DNA of 64,000 nucleotides from NCBI RefSeq assembly GCF_037013735.1, contig NZ_CP135136.1:248001-312000 (forward strand), in the 5' to 3' direction. Origin of the DNA: Candidatus Legionella polyplacis (GTDB lineage Bacteria; Pseudomonadota; Gammaproteobacteria; Legionellales; Legionellaceae). The notes beneath the pieces were generated by a model that was not told where the DNA came from, ran no database searches, and worked only from the letters and a program-made list of their open reading frames with translations. The translations under genes were made by a program, and so were the position numbers. Shown piece by piece: positions 18,788-28,239 of the stretch; within the stretch, counting starts at the first letter, position 1; every line of letters begins with the position of its first letter.

Positions 18788-19253
18788 TATTTACCTCCAA
18801 AAATCTTAAATTTTGTAATAACATATAAAAATAACATTGCTATGAACAATATGTCTTCAATACCATTGCAAAAAAATAAATTTATGTCATTTATGAAAAA
18901 AAACATTTATCAAAATTTCTAATACAGTATAAAAATATAAATAAAACGTATTTAAATTCAATATCGATCAATATTACTAATAACTTATTAAATATTTTGT
19001 AATAAGATATCCTAAAATTAATTTTTTTTAAACAACAGTTTTAAAAAATTCAAAATATATAATTTAAATCAAATATAAAACTTAAATAAAAAAACAAAAT
19101 ATTTTACAAAACAAATACAAAAAACAACATAACTACAAAATATTTTCCTTAAATAATTGTATTATAGATATATAATAGTTATAATTTGATCTAATCATTA
19201 GTATTACTATAAAATAAAGAAAAACACCATTTTTCTAACTCAAAAAAATATAT
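18788..19253. other. Divergent intergenic region greA / pepA
   Basis: A 466-base gap with promoters expected in both directions. A pepA promoter-like pair is at 19186-19213. The rest is AT-rich, with homopolymer runs and no ORF or clear hairpin. Confidence 0.5.
19186..19213 (+). promoter_or_regulatory. Candidate promoter of pepA
   Basis: TTGATC is followed after 16 bases by TATAAA, 40 bases before the pepA ATG. Both elements are near consensus with acceptable spacing. AT-richness limits certainty. Confidence 0.35.
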
Positions 19254-20738
19254 ATGAAATACGAAATCATTGATGAACCATCATTACAATCTAGTGAATG
19301 TTTAATTATAGGATTTCTATCTGATCTGGAATTTCCAGAGTCTATAAAAAAAATAAATAAAAGTAATTCAGATATTTTAACAATATTACAAAATAAAATC
19401 AAAGAAACAACAAAATATATATGGCAACATAATATACAAAATACAAGCATAATGTTAATAAATTGTGGAAAAGAAAATGCATTTGATGAAAATCAATTTA
19501 ATAAATGTTTATTAAATATTAATCTTAACTTATCTAATCACAATTTTTCTTCATCAACTGTATATTTACCAAATATAAAAAATAAGAATAAAAATTGGCA
19601 AATACAACAAACTATTTTAAAGATAGAAAACTACTTTTACGAAGCAATAAATTTTAAAAGAAAAAATAAAATCAATTCTAAAAAATCATTAAAAACAATA
19701 AAATTATGTTTCCAAAACGTAAAAAATGATAATATAGTGAATATTAGCACATCTATAGCAAATGGAATAAAATTTTCACGCATTTTATCAGATTTACCAT
19801 CAAACAAATGCACTCCGTATTATATAGGATATCAATCCAAAAACTTAGAAAAAACATATCAAAAAATAACAACAAAAATAATAAAAGAAAAAGAAATAGA
19901 AAAAATAGGAATGAAATTACTTTCTCATGTATCAAAAGGAAGTATAGAAAAACCTTGTTTTATTGAAATAAAATACACTGGATCCAAAAAAATTAATATT
20001 AAACCAATAATACTAGTTGGAAAAGGAATAACATTTGATTCAGGCGGAATATCATTAAAACCATCAAATTCTATGGATGAAATGAAATACGATATGACAG
20101 GAGCATCATGTGTTTTAGGAGTAATAAAAGCCTGCGCAAATATTAATTTGCCTATAAATATAGTAGGATTAATCGCAAGCGCAGAAAACATGCCAAGTGG
20201 ATCTGCAATGAAACCAGGAGATATCATTGAAAGCTTATCTGGAAAAACAATTGAAATTATCAATACTGATGCAGAAGGTAGATTAATATTAGCCGATACT
20301 TTAACATACGCAGAGCGTTTTAATCCGGAAATAGTTATTGACATAGCAACCTTAACAGGAGCAATAACAATTGCACTTGGTGATGTATATTCTGGGCTAA
20401 TGACAAACGACGAAATACTTGCAAAACAGATAATACATGCTTCTAAAGAAATAAATGATAAAATTTGGAGATTACCAATAGATGACGAACAATATAAAAA
20501 ATTATTAAACAGTTCTCTCGCAGATATGGTAAACTGTCCAACAAACGATCGAAATGCTGGAGCGATAACGGCTGCATGTTTTTTATCTAAATTTACCAAA
20601 AACTATCGTTGGGCTCATATAGATATTGCTGGAACTGCATGGAAAACCAAAAATAACAAAAATATATCTACAGGAAGACCTGTAGCTTTACTAGTACAAT
20701 TTTTATATAACATTGTATTGCAACAAAATAACCATTAA
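19254..20738 (+). CDS. pepA: Leucyl aminopeptidase PepA (M17)
   Basis: A 494-residue cytosolic metallo-aminopeptidase that removes N-terminal residues from peptides. In E. coli PepA also binds DNA in site-specific recombination. The M17 signature NTDAEGRLILADTLTYAE is intact, with metal ligands in VGKGITFDSGGISLKPS and in the signature itself. The N-terminal macro-like domain is diverged and rich in Asn/Lys. It ends seven bases from the convergent end of murJ. In a host-restricted cell it is likely to recycle peptide amino acids. Confidence 0.96.
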   Translation: MKYEIIDEPSLQSSECLIIGFLSDLEFPESIKKINKSNSDILTILQNKIKETTKYIWQHNIQNTSIMLINCGKENAFDENQFNKCLLNINLNLSNHNFSSSTVYLPNIKNKNKNWQIQQTILKIENYFYEAINFKRKNKINSKKSLKTIKLCFQNVKNDNIVNISTSIANGIKFSRILSDLPSNKCTPYYIGYQSKNLEKTYQKITTKIIKEKEIEKIGMKLLSHVSKGSIEKPCFIEIKYTGSKKINIKPIILVGKGITFDSGGISLKPSNSMDEMKYDMTGASCVLGVIKACANINLPINIVGLIASAENMPSGSAMKPGDIIESLSGKTIEIINTDAEGRLILADTLTYAERFNPEIVIDIATLTGAITIALGDVYSGLMTNDEILAKQIIHASKEINDKIWRLPIDDEQYKKLLNSSLADMVNCPTNDRNAGAITAACFLSKFTKNYRWAHIDIAGTAWKTKNNKNISTGRPVALLVQFLYNIVLQQNNH

Positions 20739-20745
20739 AAATAAA

Positions 20746-22338
20746 TTAAATTTTATTTGTTAAATAATTATTTTTTTTCAACCTAAAATCCAAATCAGAT
20801 AAACGAATTCCAACAATATATAATACTAGCCAATAAATTATTATTATTAAAGCAATATGTTGAAACAAAGTAATCAATTTCATATAAATGGTCGTTTGAG
20901 TTAAATAAACCAAAGTATTAACATCATCTAATGATGTATATAAATAACTTACAACCACTAAATTAGCCATAATTAATTGAATAATAAACTTTCTCCATCC
21001 ATATAAAGGATAATAAAGCTTAAAACGTACTAAAAAAAATAACAAAAATCCAAAATTTATATATCCAGATATAACAGACATAAATGCAAGCATTATATAA
21101 GTTAAATTTTTTATAAAAAATAAACAAAAAATACAATTAAAAACTGTAGAAAAAACAGTTATTTTTAACGGAGTTTTAGAATCTCTAGAAGCATAAAATG
21201 CGACAGATAACACTTTAGTTAACATAAAAGCTGGAATACCAAAACTAAATATAATCAAACTTTTCTGAGTTTGCAATAAATCATAAAAAGAAAAATTTCC
21301 ATAAAAAAAACAAATTGCAATTAATGGCTTAGAATAATATATCAACCCTATAGTTGAAGGTATTGCAATTAATAATATCAAACGAAAACCTTTATCTAAA
21401 ATATAAAAAAATAATTCCTTATTCTCCTTAAAAAAAACTTTAGATAATCTAGGAAATATCACCGTAGAAACAGATACACCAAAAACTCCAATAGGAAAAT
21501 TTATTAATCTATCAGTATAATATAACCAAACAATACTACCTCCAGACAAAAATGAAGAAAAAAATAGATCAATTATAATATTAATTTGTAAAATAGATAC
21601 TCCAAACAATCCAGGAATCATCAACTTTAAAATATTATTTACCTCTAAATCATTCCAAACAATTTTTATTGTAAATAACAATTTTTTTTTATATAAAAAA
21701 GATAATTGAAACAGAAATTGTATAATACCAGATATTAATACCCCCCAAGACAAAGACAATACAGGATATTTGAAATAAGGAGATAAATACAACGCAAATA
21801 AAATTAAACTAATATTAACTATAACAGGAGCAATGGCAGACACTCCAAAAAAACCATAAATATTTAATATAACACTAGACATTGCAGTTAATGGTATAAA
21901 TACCAATAAAGGAAGAATAATTTTTAACATTTCTGATGCTAAATAAAAGTGTTCACTATTTTTTATAAAACCAGGAGCAAAAACAAATACTATCAAAGGA
22001 GATACAAATATTCCAATTACTGAAACAATAAAAAAAACTAATACTAACTTTCCAATAATTCTAGAAATTAAATCTTTAATTAAAAAAAAACTATTATCTT
22101 TGTGATTTTCAAATAATATTGGTATCAATATTTGAACAAAAGCATTCTCAGAAAACAAACATTTTATAACATTAAGTATCCTAAATACTACATAAAATAC
22201 ATCAATATTAGATTGTACTCCAAATAAATTAGCCAATACTATATCACGAAAAACCCCTAATATTCGTGAAAATAAAGTATTTATCGCTATCAATATAATA
22301 GAATAAAATGAATTATTATGCTTTTTTAACGAAATCAT
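20746..22338 (-). CDS. murJ: Lipid II flippase MurJ (MviN)
   Basis: A roughly 530-residue membrane protein with about 14 hydrophobic segments that moves lipid-linked peptidoglycan precursor across the inner membrane. Family segments include TLFSRILGVFRDIVLANLFG and YTDRLINFPIGVFGVSVSTV. I start at ATG 22338; an in-frame TTG at 22362 would add eight residues. It implies that peptidoglycan synthesis is retained. It is divergent from rpsT and convergent with pepA. Confidence 0.95.
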   Translation of the reverse strand: MISLKKHNNSFYSIILIAINTLFSRILGVFRDIVLANLFGVQSNIDVFYVVFRILNVIKCLFSENAFVQILIPILFENHKDNSFFLIKDLISRIIGKLVLVFFIVSVIGIFVSPLIVFVFAPGFIKNSEHFYLASEMLKIILPLLVFIPLTAMSSVILNIYGFFGVSAIAPVIVNISLILFALYLSPYFKYPVLSLSWGVLISGIIQFLFQLSFLYKKKLLFTIKIVWNDLEVNNILKLMIPGLFGVSILQINIIIDLFFSSFLSGGSIVWLYYTDRLINFPIGVFGVSVSTVIFPRLSKVFFKENKELFFYILDKGFRLILLIAIPSTIGLIYYSKPLIAICFFYGNFSFYDLLQTQKSLIIFSFGIPAFMLTKVLSVAFYASRDSKTPLKITVFSTVFNCIFCLFFIKNLTYIMLAFMSVISGYINFGFLLFFLVRFKLYYPLYGWRKFIIQLIMANLVVVSYLYTSLDDVNTLVYLTQTTIYMKLITLFQHIALIIIIYWLVLYIVGIRLSDLDFRLKKNNYLTNKI

Positions 22339-22429
22339 TTCAAATTTCAAATAAAAACTCAAAAAACTTTTTTAGAGATATAAAATATGTACATACCATA
22401 TACACATTAACATAAAATTAATAAATTTA

Positions 22430-22458
22430 TTGACATTAATAAATAATTTAGCGATATT
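22430..22458 (+). promoter_or_regulatory. Candidate promoter of rpsT
   Basis: A perfect -35 TTGACA is followed after 17 bases by GATATT, about 35 bases before the rpsT ATG. It is among the best sigma-70-like promoters in the window and fits a highly expressed ribosomal gene. Confidence 0.5.
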
Positions 22459-22492
22459 AAGCAATATACAATAAAATTGGAACTATATAATA

Positions 22493-22777
22493 ATGGCTAA
22501 TATTAAATCATCAATAAAACGTGCTAATCAAAATAAAAAAAAACGTCAATACAATAACAAAATAAAATCTAAATATAAAACACTGATAAAACGTGTTTTA
22601 CAAAACATAGAAAAAAAAGATAACAAAAATATTAAACCATCTTATAAAAAAGCACAATCTGCAATAGATAAAGCATCAAACAAAAAAATAATACATAAAA
22701 ATAAAGCTTCTAGAATAAAAAAACGTTTAAACAAACATATAAAAAAATATTTTCAATATCAAAATAAAACAATATAA
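22493..22777 (+). CDS. rpsT: 30S ribosomal protein S20
   Basis: A 94-residue, very basic all-helical protein that binds 16S rRNA. It starts MANIKSSIKRANQNKKKRQYN, typical of S20, and keeps YKKAQSAIDKASNKKIIHKNKASRIKKRLNKH near the end. The AT bias has raised Lys and Asn beyond the usual level. It is transcribed away from murJ, the common arrangement in gammaproteobacteria. Confidence 0.96.
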   Translation: MANIKSSIKRANQNKKKRQYNNKIKSKYKTLIKRVLQNIEKKDNKNIKPSYKKAQSAIDKASNKKIIHKNKASRIKKRLNKHIKKYFQYQNKTI

Positions 22778-23041
22778 CAAACCAAAATATATATAATATT
22801 TTAACCAATTTATAATCAAATTTATTATAAAACGATAAATACTATCTATAAAATAGTAATATTAAATATCAGTAAAATAATTAATACTAATTTTGCTCAC
22901 AAGAAAAATAAATTTTGATTAAAATCAAACAAAAAAATTTTTTTATTTGTCAAAATAACAATAAACATACTTAATACTTTTAAAAGTATTTAAAACAAGA
23001 AACAACACTAAGAAAAACTAAATTTTTAAATTTAACATATA

Positions 23042-23851
23042 CTATTTTTTCCATGCATTACCGTATAAAATCTCGTAAGTAAAAAAACTTATACAATTTA
23101 ATATTGTTTTCTTATATAAATATTTTAAAAATATATCAAAATTTTTATTATCTATTAAACAATCATTAAATGATACATAAATATCATATTCATTTTCCTT
23201 TAAAAACTTTAATAAATATCCTACATTAGGAATACATAATTTTAATATCTCTCTATCAATAACAGGATCTAAAAAAGACTTAGACAACAACAAATTACCA
23301 ATACTAAAAATAGTTTCAAAATTTTTTATATACATATATTTATCATCAACAAACCAAAATCTTCTTAATTCCTTAAAAGTATCAAAACCCAACATAGAAA
23401 ATAGCAAACATCCTCTATAATTCATCACTCTATATATTTCCTCAATAAATAAATATAAAGAATTTTTCTTTAATCCTATTTTTTCAATAAAAACAAGATC
23501 AAAAAAATTATCTTTAAAAGGAAGATATAATGGATTGCAACAAACTTTTAAAAATTTCTTATCTAATTCTATATTCTCTCTTATTTTACATTTGTTTCTT
23601 ATACAAAAATCTAAATTTAGATTAACATTAATCAACGTTGAACTTGGATATAATTTAAATAATCTTAATGTAGATGATTTCATAGAATCATATCCCAAAT
23701 TTAAAATCTTCTTAGGTTTAATTTTAAAAAAATTTAATTTACAAAACAATTGTTCCCTAATTGAATTTTGAATAGAAACAAACTTTCTTACACTTAATCT
23801 TGGAAAATAATATAAAAACATTAATTTTATATTTCTTAACAATTTAAACAT
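23042..23851 (-). CDS. BioC-like SAM-dependent methyltransferase, diverged
   Basis: A 269-residue class I methyltransferase. Its central and C-terminal parts match the BioC/NDUFAF5 group: LLFSMLGFDTFKELRRFW, FSIGNLLLSKSFLDPVID and the end FTYEILYGNAWKK. BioC methylates malonyl-ACP to prime pimelate synthesis for biotin. The SAM-binding motif I is degenerate: where families have DLGCGTG this one reads LNLGYDSMKS, losing the glycines. It may therefore be a weak, repurposed or decaying enzyme. It is a single gene with no other bio genes nearby. BioC is likely by similarity, but a BioC-like paralogue is equally possible. Confidence 0.7.
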   Translation of the reverse strand: MFKLLRNIKLMFLYYFPRLSVRKFVSIQNSIREQLFCKLNFFKIKPKKILNLGYDSMKSSTLRLFKLYPSSTLINVNLNLDFCIRNKCKIRENIELDKKFLKVCCNPLYLPFKDNFFDLVFIEKIGLKKNSLYLFIEEIYRVMNYRGCLLFSMLGFDTFKELRRFWFVDDKYMYIKNFETIFSIGNLLLSKSFLDPVIDREILKLCIPNVGYLLKFLKENEYDIYVSFNDCLIDNKNFDIFLKYLYKKTILNCISFFTYEILYGNAWKK

Positions 23852-24097
23852 AATAAAAAACCATCAAAAAAAATAAACTATATACTTAAAATAACAGTCA
23901 CAAAATAAAAAACATTATCATTAATCATTATCAATAAAAACCAATAAATAAAATTTAGTATCACTATTTCGAAAATATAAAACTTTATATTTTGAAAATA
24001 AAAATCAAATGTAGTATCATAAATACTTTGTCGATAAATAATCTAAATTAGAAATTTTTTATTCAATTATCTATATAAAATATCATAATAAATATTT

Positions 24098-25162
24098 ATG
24101 CAAAACTTTCTTCAAAAAAAATTAGAAAAACTACAAAAACGCTTTAATCAAATTAATAAATTATTTCTAAATACAACTATTGTTACTGATTACAAAAAAT
24201 CAAAAAAATTATTAAAAGAATTTACAAAATTAAAACCAATAATAGAATTATATAATACATATAAAAATCAAAAAAACACCATAAAAAACTTAATAGAAAT
24301 CTCTAAAGATAATGATAAAGAACTTGTTTTTTTAGCAAAAGAAGAAATAGAACAAACTAAAAAAACAATACTTTCTATTGAAAAAAAAATAGAATCATTT
24401 TTTTCTATTAAAAATATACAAACTAACAGAAATGTATATTTAGAAATAAGAGCTGGAATTGGCGGGCAAGAAGCCTCAATATTTTCTAAAAACTTATTTA
24501 GAATGTATAATCGATATGCAGAAATTAGAGGATGGAATTTAGATATCATTAACATTAGTTATAATGAATGTGGAGGATATAAAGAAATAATTGCCAAAAT
24601 TCAAGGAAAAGAAGTTTATTCAAATTTAAAATTCGAATCAGGAGTACACAGAGTACAACGTATACCAAAAACAGAATCTCAAGGACGTATACATACTTCA
24701 GCATGTACAGTTGCTGTTTTACCAGAAGCAGTAGATATAGATGAAATAATAATTCATAATAATGATCTACGCATAGATACTTTCAAAGCATCAGGAGCTG
24801 GAGGGCAACATGTAAATAAAACAGATTCAGCTATACGTATCACTCATATTCCCAGTAACATATCTGTAGAATGCCAAGACGAAAGATCTCAACATAAAAA
24901 CAAATCCAAAGCTATAGCACTTCTCAAAGCAAAATTACTGAATATAAAAAAAAACAAAACACAAAAGCAACAAGCAAAAACTAGAAAATCCCTTATTGGA
25001 ACAGGAGATAGATCAGAACGAATACGTACCTACAACTTCCCAAAAAAAAGACTAACAGATCACAGAATTAACTTAACATTATATACACTCAATGATATTT
25101 TAGAAGGAAATTTACATCCAGTAATTGACGCATTAAAACAAAAATATCTTAACTCAATATAA
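24098..25162 (+). CDS. prfA: Peptide chain release factor 1
   Basis: A 354-residue class I release factor that reads UAA and UAG. The GGQ motif that triggers peptide release is in SGAGGQHVNKTDSAIR (about residue 234). The codon-reading tripeptide is PKT in RIPKTESQGRIHTSACT, where bacteria usually have PAT or PVT. The C-terminal NFPKKRLTDHRINLTLY is intact. Its natural partner prmC, which methylates the GGQ glutamine, follows after 18 bases. hemA, which often precedes prfA, is not present. Confidence 0.96.
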   Translation: MQNFLQKKLEKLQKRFNQINKLFLNTTIVTDYKKSKKLLKEFTKLKPIIELYNTYKNQKNTIKNLIEISKDNDKELVFLAKEEIEQTKKTILSIEKKIESFFSIKNIQTNRNVYLEIRAGIGGQEASIFSKNLFRMYNRYAEIRGWNLDIINISYNECGGYKEIIAKIQGKEVYSNLKFESGVHRVQRIPKTESQGRIHTSACTVAVLPEAVDIDEIIIHNNDLRIDTFKASGAGGQHVNKTDSAIRITHIPSNISVECQDERSQHKNKSKAIALLKAKLLNIKKNKTQKQQAKTRKSLIGTGDRSERIRTYNFPKKRLTDHRINLTLYTLNDILEGNLHPVIDALKQKYLNSI

Positions 25163-25180
25163 AATTCTTATAAAATATAT

Positions 25181-26021
25181 ATGAAAATTAGAGAAGCCTT
25201 AACAATAGCTACAAAAAAATTAAAAAAAAATAACTCAATACTAGATGCAACAATACTATTGTCATATACTTTGATGAAAACTAAAAAATACATTTATCTT
25301 AACCTAAATAAAATTTTATCAACACAGCAAATACAAATATTTTTTTCTTTAATCAAAAAACGTTCGCAAAATATACCATTATCTTATTTAACTGGAATTC
25401 AAGAATTTTGGTCTATACCTCTGTATATATCTAAGTATACTTTTATACCAAGGCCAGAAACAGAACTTCTAGTAGAAATAGCACTTAAGACTTTAAAAAA
25501 AAAAAGCATCAATTATAGACCTAGGTACAGGAAGTGGAGCAATAGCAATAGCATTAGCATCTGAAAATCCAAAATGGAATATAATAGCATGTGATTGCAG
25601 TAAAAAAGCTTTAAAAATTGCAAAATATAATGGTATTAAATTAAATTTAAACAATATAAAATACATTCTTTCCAATTGGTTTAATTCCATTGATCATCCA
25701 AAATACTTTGACATGATTGTATCTAATCCACCTTATGTCTCTATATATGACTTACACTATCTAAATCATGAAGTATATTTTGAACCAAATATTGCTTTAT
25801 TTGGAGGAAAAAACGGATTACAAAAAATTTATACAATTATTAAAAAAAGCTTAAATAGACTAAAGCCAGGAGGATATCTTCTAATAGAACACGGATTTAA
25901 TCAAAAATATCCAATCCAACTATTTCTAAAAAAACACAATTTTATTAATATAAACTCATGGAATGATTTAAATAATCAACCCAGAATAACAATAGGAATG
26001 AAACCCATAAAAATTAATTAA
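25181..26021 (+). CDS. prmC: Release factor glutamine methyltransferase PrmC, interrupted by a +1 frameshift in a run of 11 A
   Basis: PrmC methylates the GGQ glutamine of RF1 and RF2. The first frame (25181-25564) gives the N-terminal helical domain up to YTFIPRPETELLVEIALKTLKKK. At the A-run 25495-25505 the frame must change by one base. From 25506 the frame then reads ASIIDLGTGSGAIAIALASE (motif I), then IVSNPPYVSIYDLH with the catalytic NPPY, and ends at 26021. Removing one A restores a complete protein of about 280 residues with all motifs and no other stop. It could be a recent pseudogene or be expressed by polymerase slippage on the A-run. Confidence 0.85.
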
Positions 26022-26094
26022 TGTAAAATATTCTTTATATTAAATACTATTAAACTTTTTTAACAAACAAATCTTTATTCTAAGGTAATAATAT

Positions 26095-26586
26095 ATGCAA
26101 AAAAAATCATCATCAGATCCAATATATAAAAAAATTTTAAAACATAACCAAAATTACAGTTATAATATTGAAGCTCAAAAAAATACTATTAATTTCAAAA
26201 AAACTCAAAAAAATGCATACATAAACAATAATCAATTAAATCATATTAAAAAAATATTGTTTAATTCTTTAAATTATTTAAAAAACAAGATAAATGGTAC
26301 AGTACAACATATCAAAAATGAAACACCAAATCTGTCAGATTTATCTGATAGAGCCAGTCAAGAAGAAGAATTAAACCTAAAATTAAAAACATTTAATAGA
26401 GAAAAAAAATTAATTAAAAAAATAAAAAAAGCAATTATACGTTTAAATAGTAATTATTTCGGATACTGCAAAATATGTGGAATAGAAATCGGAATTAAAC
26501 GACTAAAAATACAACCAACAACAACACTATGCATTGACTGTAAAACTTTATATGAAATTAAAAAAAATAAATATAGTAAATTATAA
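26095..26586 (+). CDS. dksA: RNA polymerase-binding transcription factor DksA
   Basis: A 163-residue secondary-channel factor that works with ppGpp on RNA polymerase, chiefly at rRNA promoters. The coiled coil ends in DLSDRASQEEELNLKL, which keeps the two acidic tip residues. The zinc finger has four cysteines in YCKICGIEIG and LCIDCKTLYEIKK. The N-terminal 70 residues are diverged. A Shine-Dalgarno AAGGT lies upstream of the ATG. Whether a ppGpp synthetase is kept cannot be told from this window. Confidence 0.95.
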   Translation: MQKKSSSDPIYKKILKHNQNYSYNIEAQKNTINFKKTQKNAYINNNQLNHIKKILFNSLNYLKNKINGTVQHIKNETPNLSDLSDRASQEEELNLKLKTFNREKKLIKKIKKAIIRLNSNYFGYCKICGIEIGIKRLKIQPTTTLCIDCKTLYEIKKNKYSKL

Positions 26587-26884
26587 CATTACAACTTTGT
26601 TAAATATAAAAATTATTTTTTTTATAAAATTCTCTTAACTAAAAAATATTAACCTCAAAAATAATAAAATATAATTTACATAATAAATATTATTTACAGT
26701 TATTTTTTATATAAAAAACAATTATAATATTGTATAATATTGAGAATTATACGTATTTTTAATAAATTTTAAAAATTTTATATATACGATATATATAATA
26801 TAGAATAAATCTTCTATATAAATAAAAAAATATTATTAATCTATAAAAAATTTTTTTAAAAAATCCAATTAAGGTTATTCTTTT

Positions 26885-28192
26885 ATGAATATTACAAAAA
26901 TATTTTCATTTCATAGCCACTGTATAGATCACATAAGCATACTAATTATTTTATCTACCATATTTTTTTTTCTTATGACATGGGGAATCGGAGCAAATGA
27001 CTTAGGAAATATAATGAGTACAACTATTGGAGCAAAAATTATTAACTTACAACAAATAACATTTCTAATTATAATATTTGAATTTACTGGTGCATTTATA
27101 GGTGGAAACAATGTAACAAACACAATTAGAGACAATATAATTGATATTAATCAATTACATAACTATCCTATCATAATTATAAAAGGTATGTTAAGTTCAT
27201 TAATATCCTGCACAATATGGATGAATCTATCTAGCTATTTTGGGTTACCAGTATCCATAACTAACGCTTTAGTTGGATCCATGATAGGATTTGGAACAAT
27301 AGTATTGGGACCACACTCTATAAACTGGAAAGAAATAATCCACATAACAACGGGATGGATAATATCTCCTTTTATATCAGGAATTACAAGTTATATCATT
27401 TTATTATATATAAAAAAAAATATTCTTCATCAAAAAAAACTAACTCAATCAATAAAATATAAACTTAATTTATATTTATTTTTAGTAATCTCACTTTTAA
27501 CTTTCATAATAATTTTTAAAATCCTAAATCATTTTAATATACAATTAAGGATTGATAAACTTATCATATTAAATTTACTAATTGGAATATTAATAACAAT
27601 AATTATATATTATATTTTTATAAACAAAAAAATCTACTTAAACCAATTAAATAAAGAAAAAAATAATACACAAATAAAAAAATATTTTTCAATACTAATG
27701 ATATTAACAGCATGTGCTATGATATTCGCACATGGATCCAATGATATATCATTGGCTATAGGACCATTATCTGTGATATACAAATTAATAGCAAAATTGA
27801 ATTTGTATAATCATAAAAATTATATTATAAATCATCACAACTTAAATTTAATTAAAATTATAGGATGTATAGGAGTAATTTCTGGTTTTTTAACATATGG
27901 GAAAAAAGTTATAGATACAGTAGGGAATTCTATAACATCTTTAAACTCTATTAAATCTTTTGTTGCAACATTCTCTACTGCCACTATTGTAGTAATTGCA
28001 AATAACACAGGATTACCAATATCAGTAACACAAACATTAGTAGGTTCTATATTTGGAATAGGAATGGAAAAAGGAAAAAAATCAATAAATTTATTTATCG
28101 TATCCAATATCATATTATCATGGATAATCACAATGCCCGCTACATCTATATTGTCTATAATATTTTTTAAAATATTAATGCTACTTACATAA
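26885..28192 (+). CDS. pit: Inorganic phosphate transporter, Pit family
   Basis: A 435-residue inner-membrane protein with two inverted PiT repeats: WGIGANDLGNIMSTTIGAK near the N-terminus and FAHGSNDISLAIGPLS in the middle, each carrying the GxND signature. About 10-12 hydrophobic segments are visible. It imports phosphate using the proton gradient, with metal-phosphate as substrate in well-studied members. AAGG precedes the ATG. It is convergent with rpoH, with 47 bases between them. It may be the only phosphate uptake route, although that needs the whole genome. Confidence 0.93.
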   Translation: MNITKIFSFHSHCIDHISILIILSTIFFFLMTWGIGANDLGNIMSTTIGAKIINLQQITFLIIIFEFTGAFIGGNNVTNTIRDNIIDINQLHNYPIIIIKGMLSSLISCTIWMNLSSYFGLPVSITNALVGSMIGFGTIVLGPHSINWKEIIHITTGWIISPFISGITSYIILLYIKKNILHQKKLTQSIKYKLNLYLFLVISLLTFIIIFKILNHFNIQLRIDKLIILNLLIGILITIIIYYIFINKKIYLNQLNKEKNNTQIKKYFSILMILTACAMIFAHGSNDISLAIGPLSVIYKLIAKLNLYNHKNYIINHHNLNLIKIIGCIGVISGFLTYGKKVIDTVGNSITSLNSIKSFVATFSTATIVVIANNTGLPISVTQTLVGSIFGIGMEKGKKSINLFIVSNIILSWIITMPATSILSIIFFKILMLLT

Positions 28193-28239
28193 GAATACTA
28201 ACATTACCTATAACTATCAAAAAAACATTAAAAAAAAAA

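Noticed and set aside
19925-20599. 224-residue open frame on the minus strand opposite pepA
   Set aside because: It mirrors the strongly conserved pepA coding sequence, has no family features, and arises from codon bias on the other strand.
20739-20758. AAATAAA/TTTATTT hairpin between convergent pepA and murJ as terminator
   Set aside because: It is AT-only and overlaps the gene ends; indistinguishable from background.
24650-24720. Unusual PKT in the RF1 codon-reading motif, at first taken as a hint of changed stop-codon reading
   Set aside because: PKT is, from memory, also found in mitochondrial RF1-type factors such as MTRF1L; genes here end normally with TAA or TAG.
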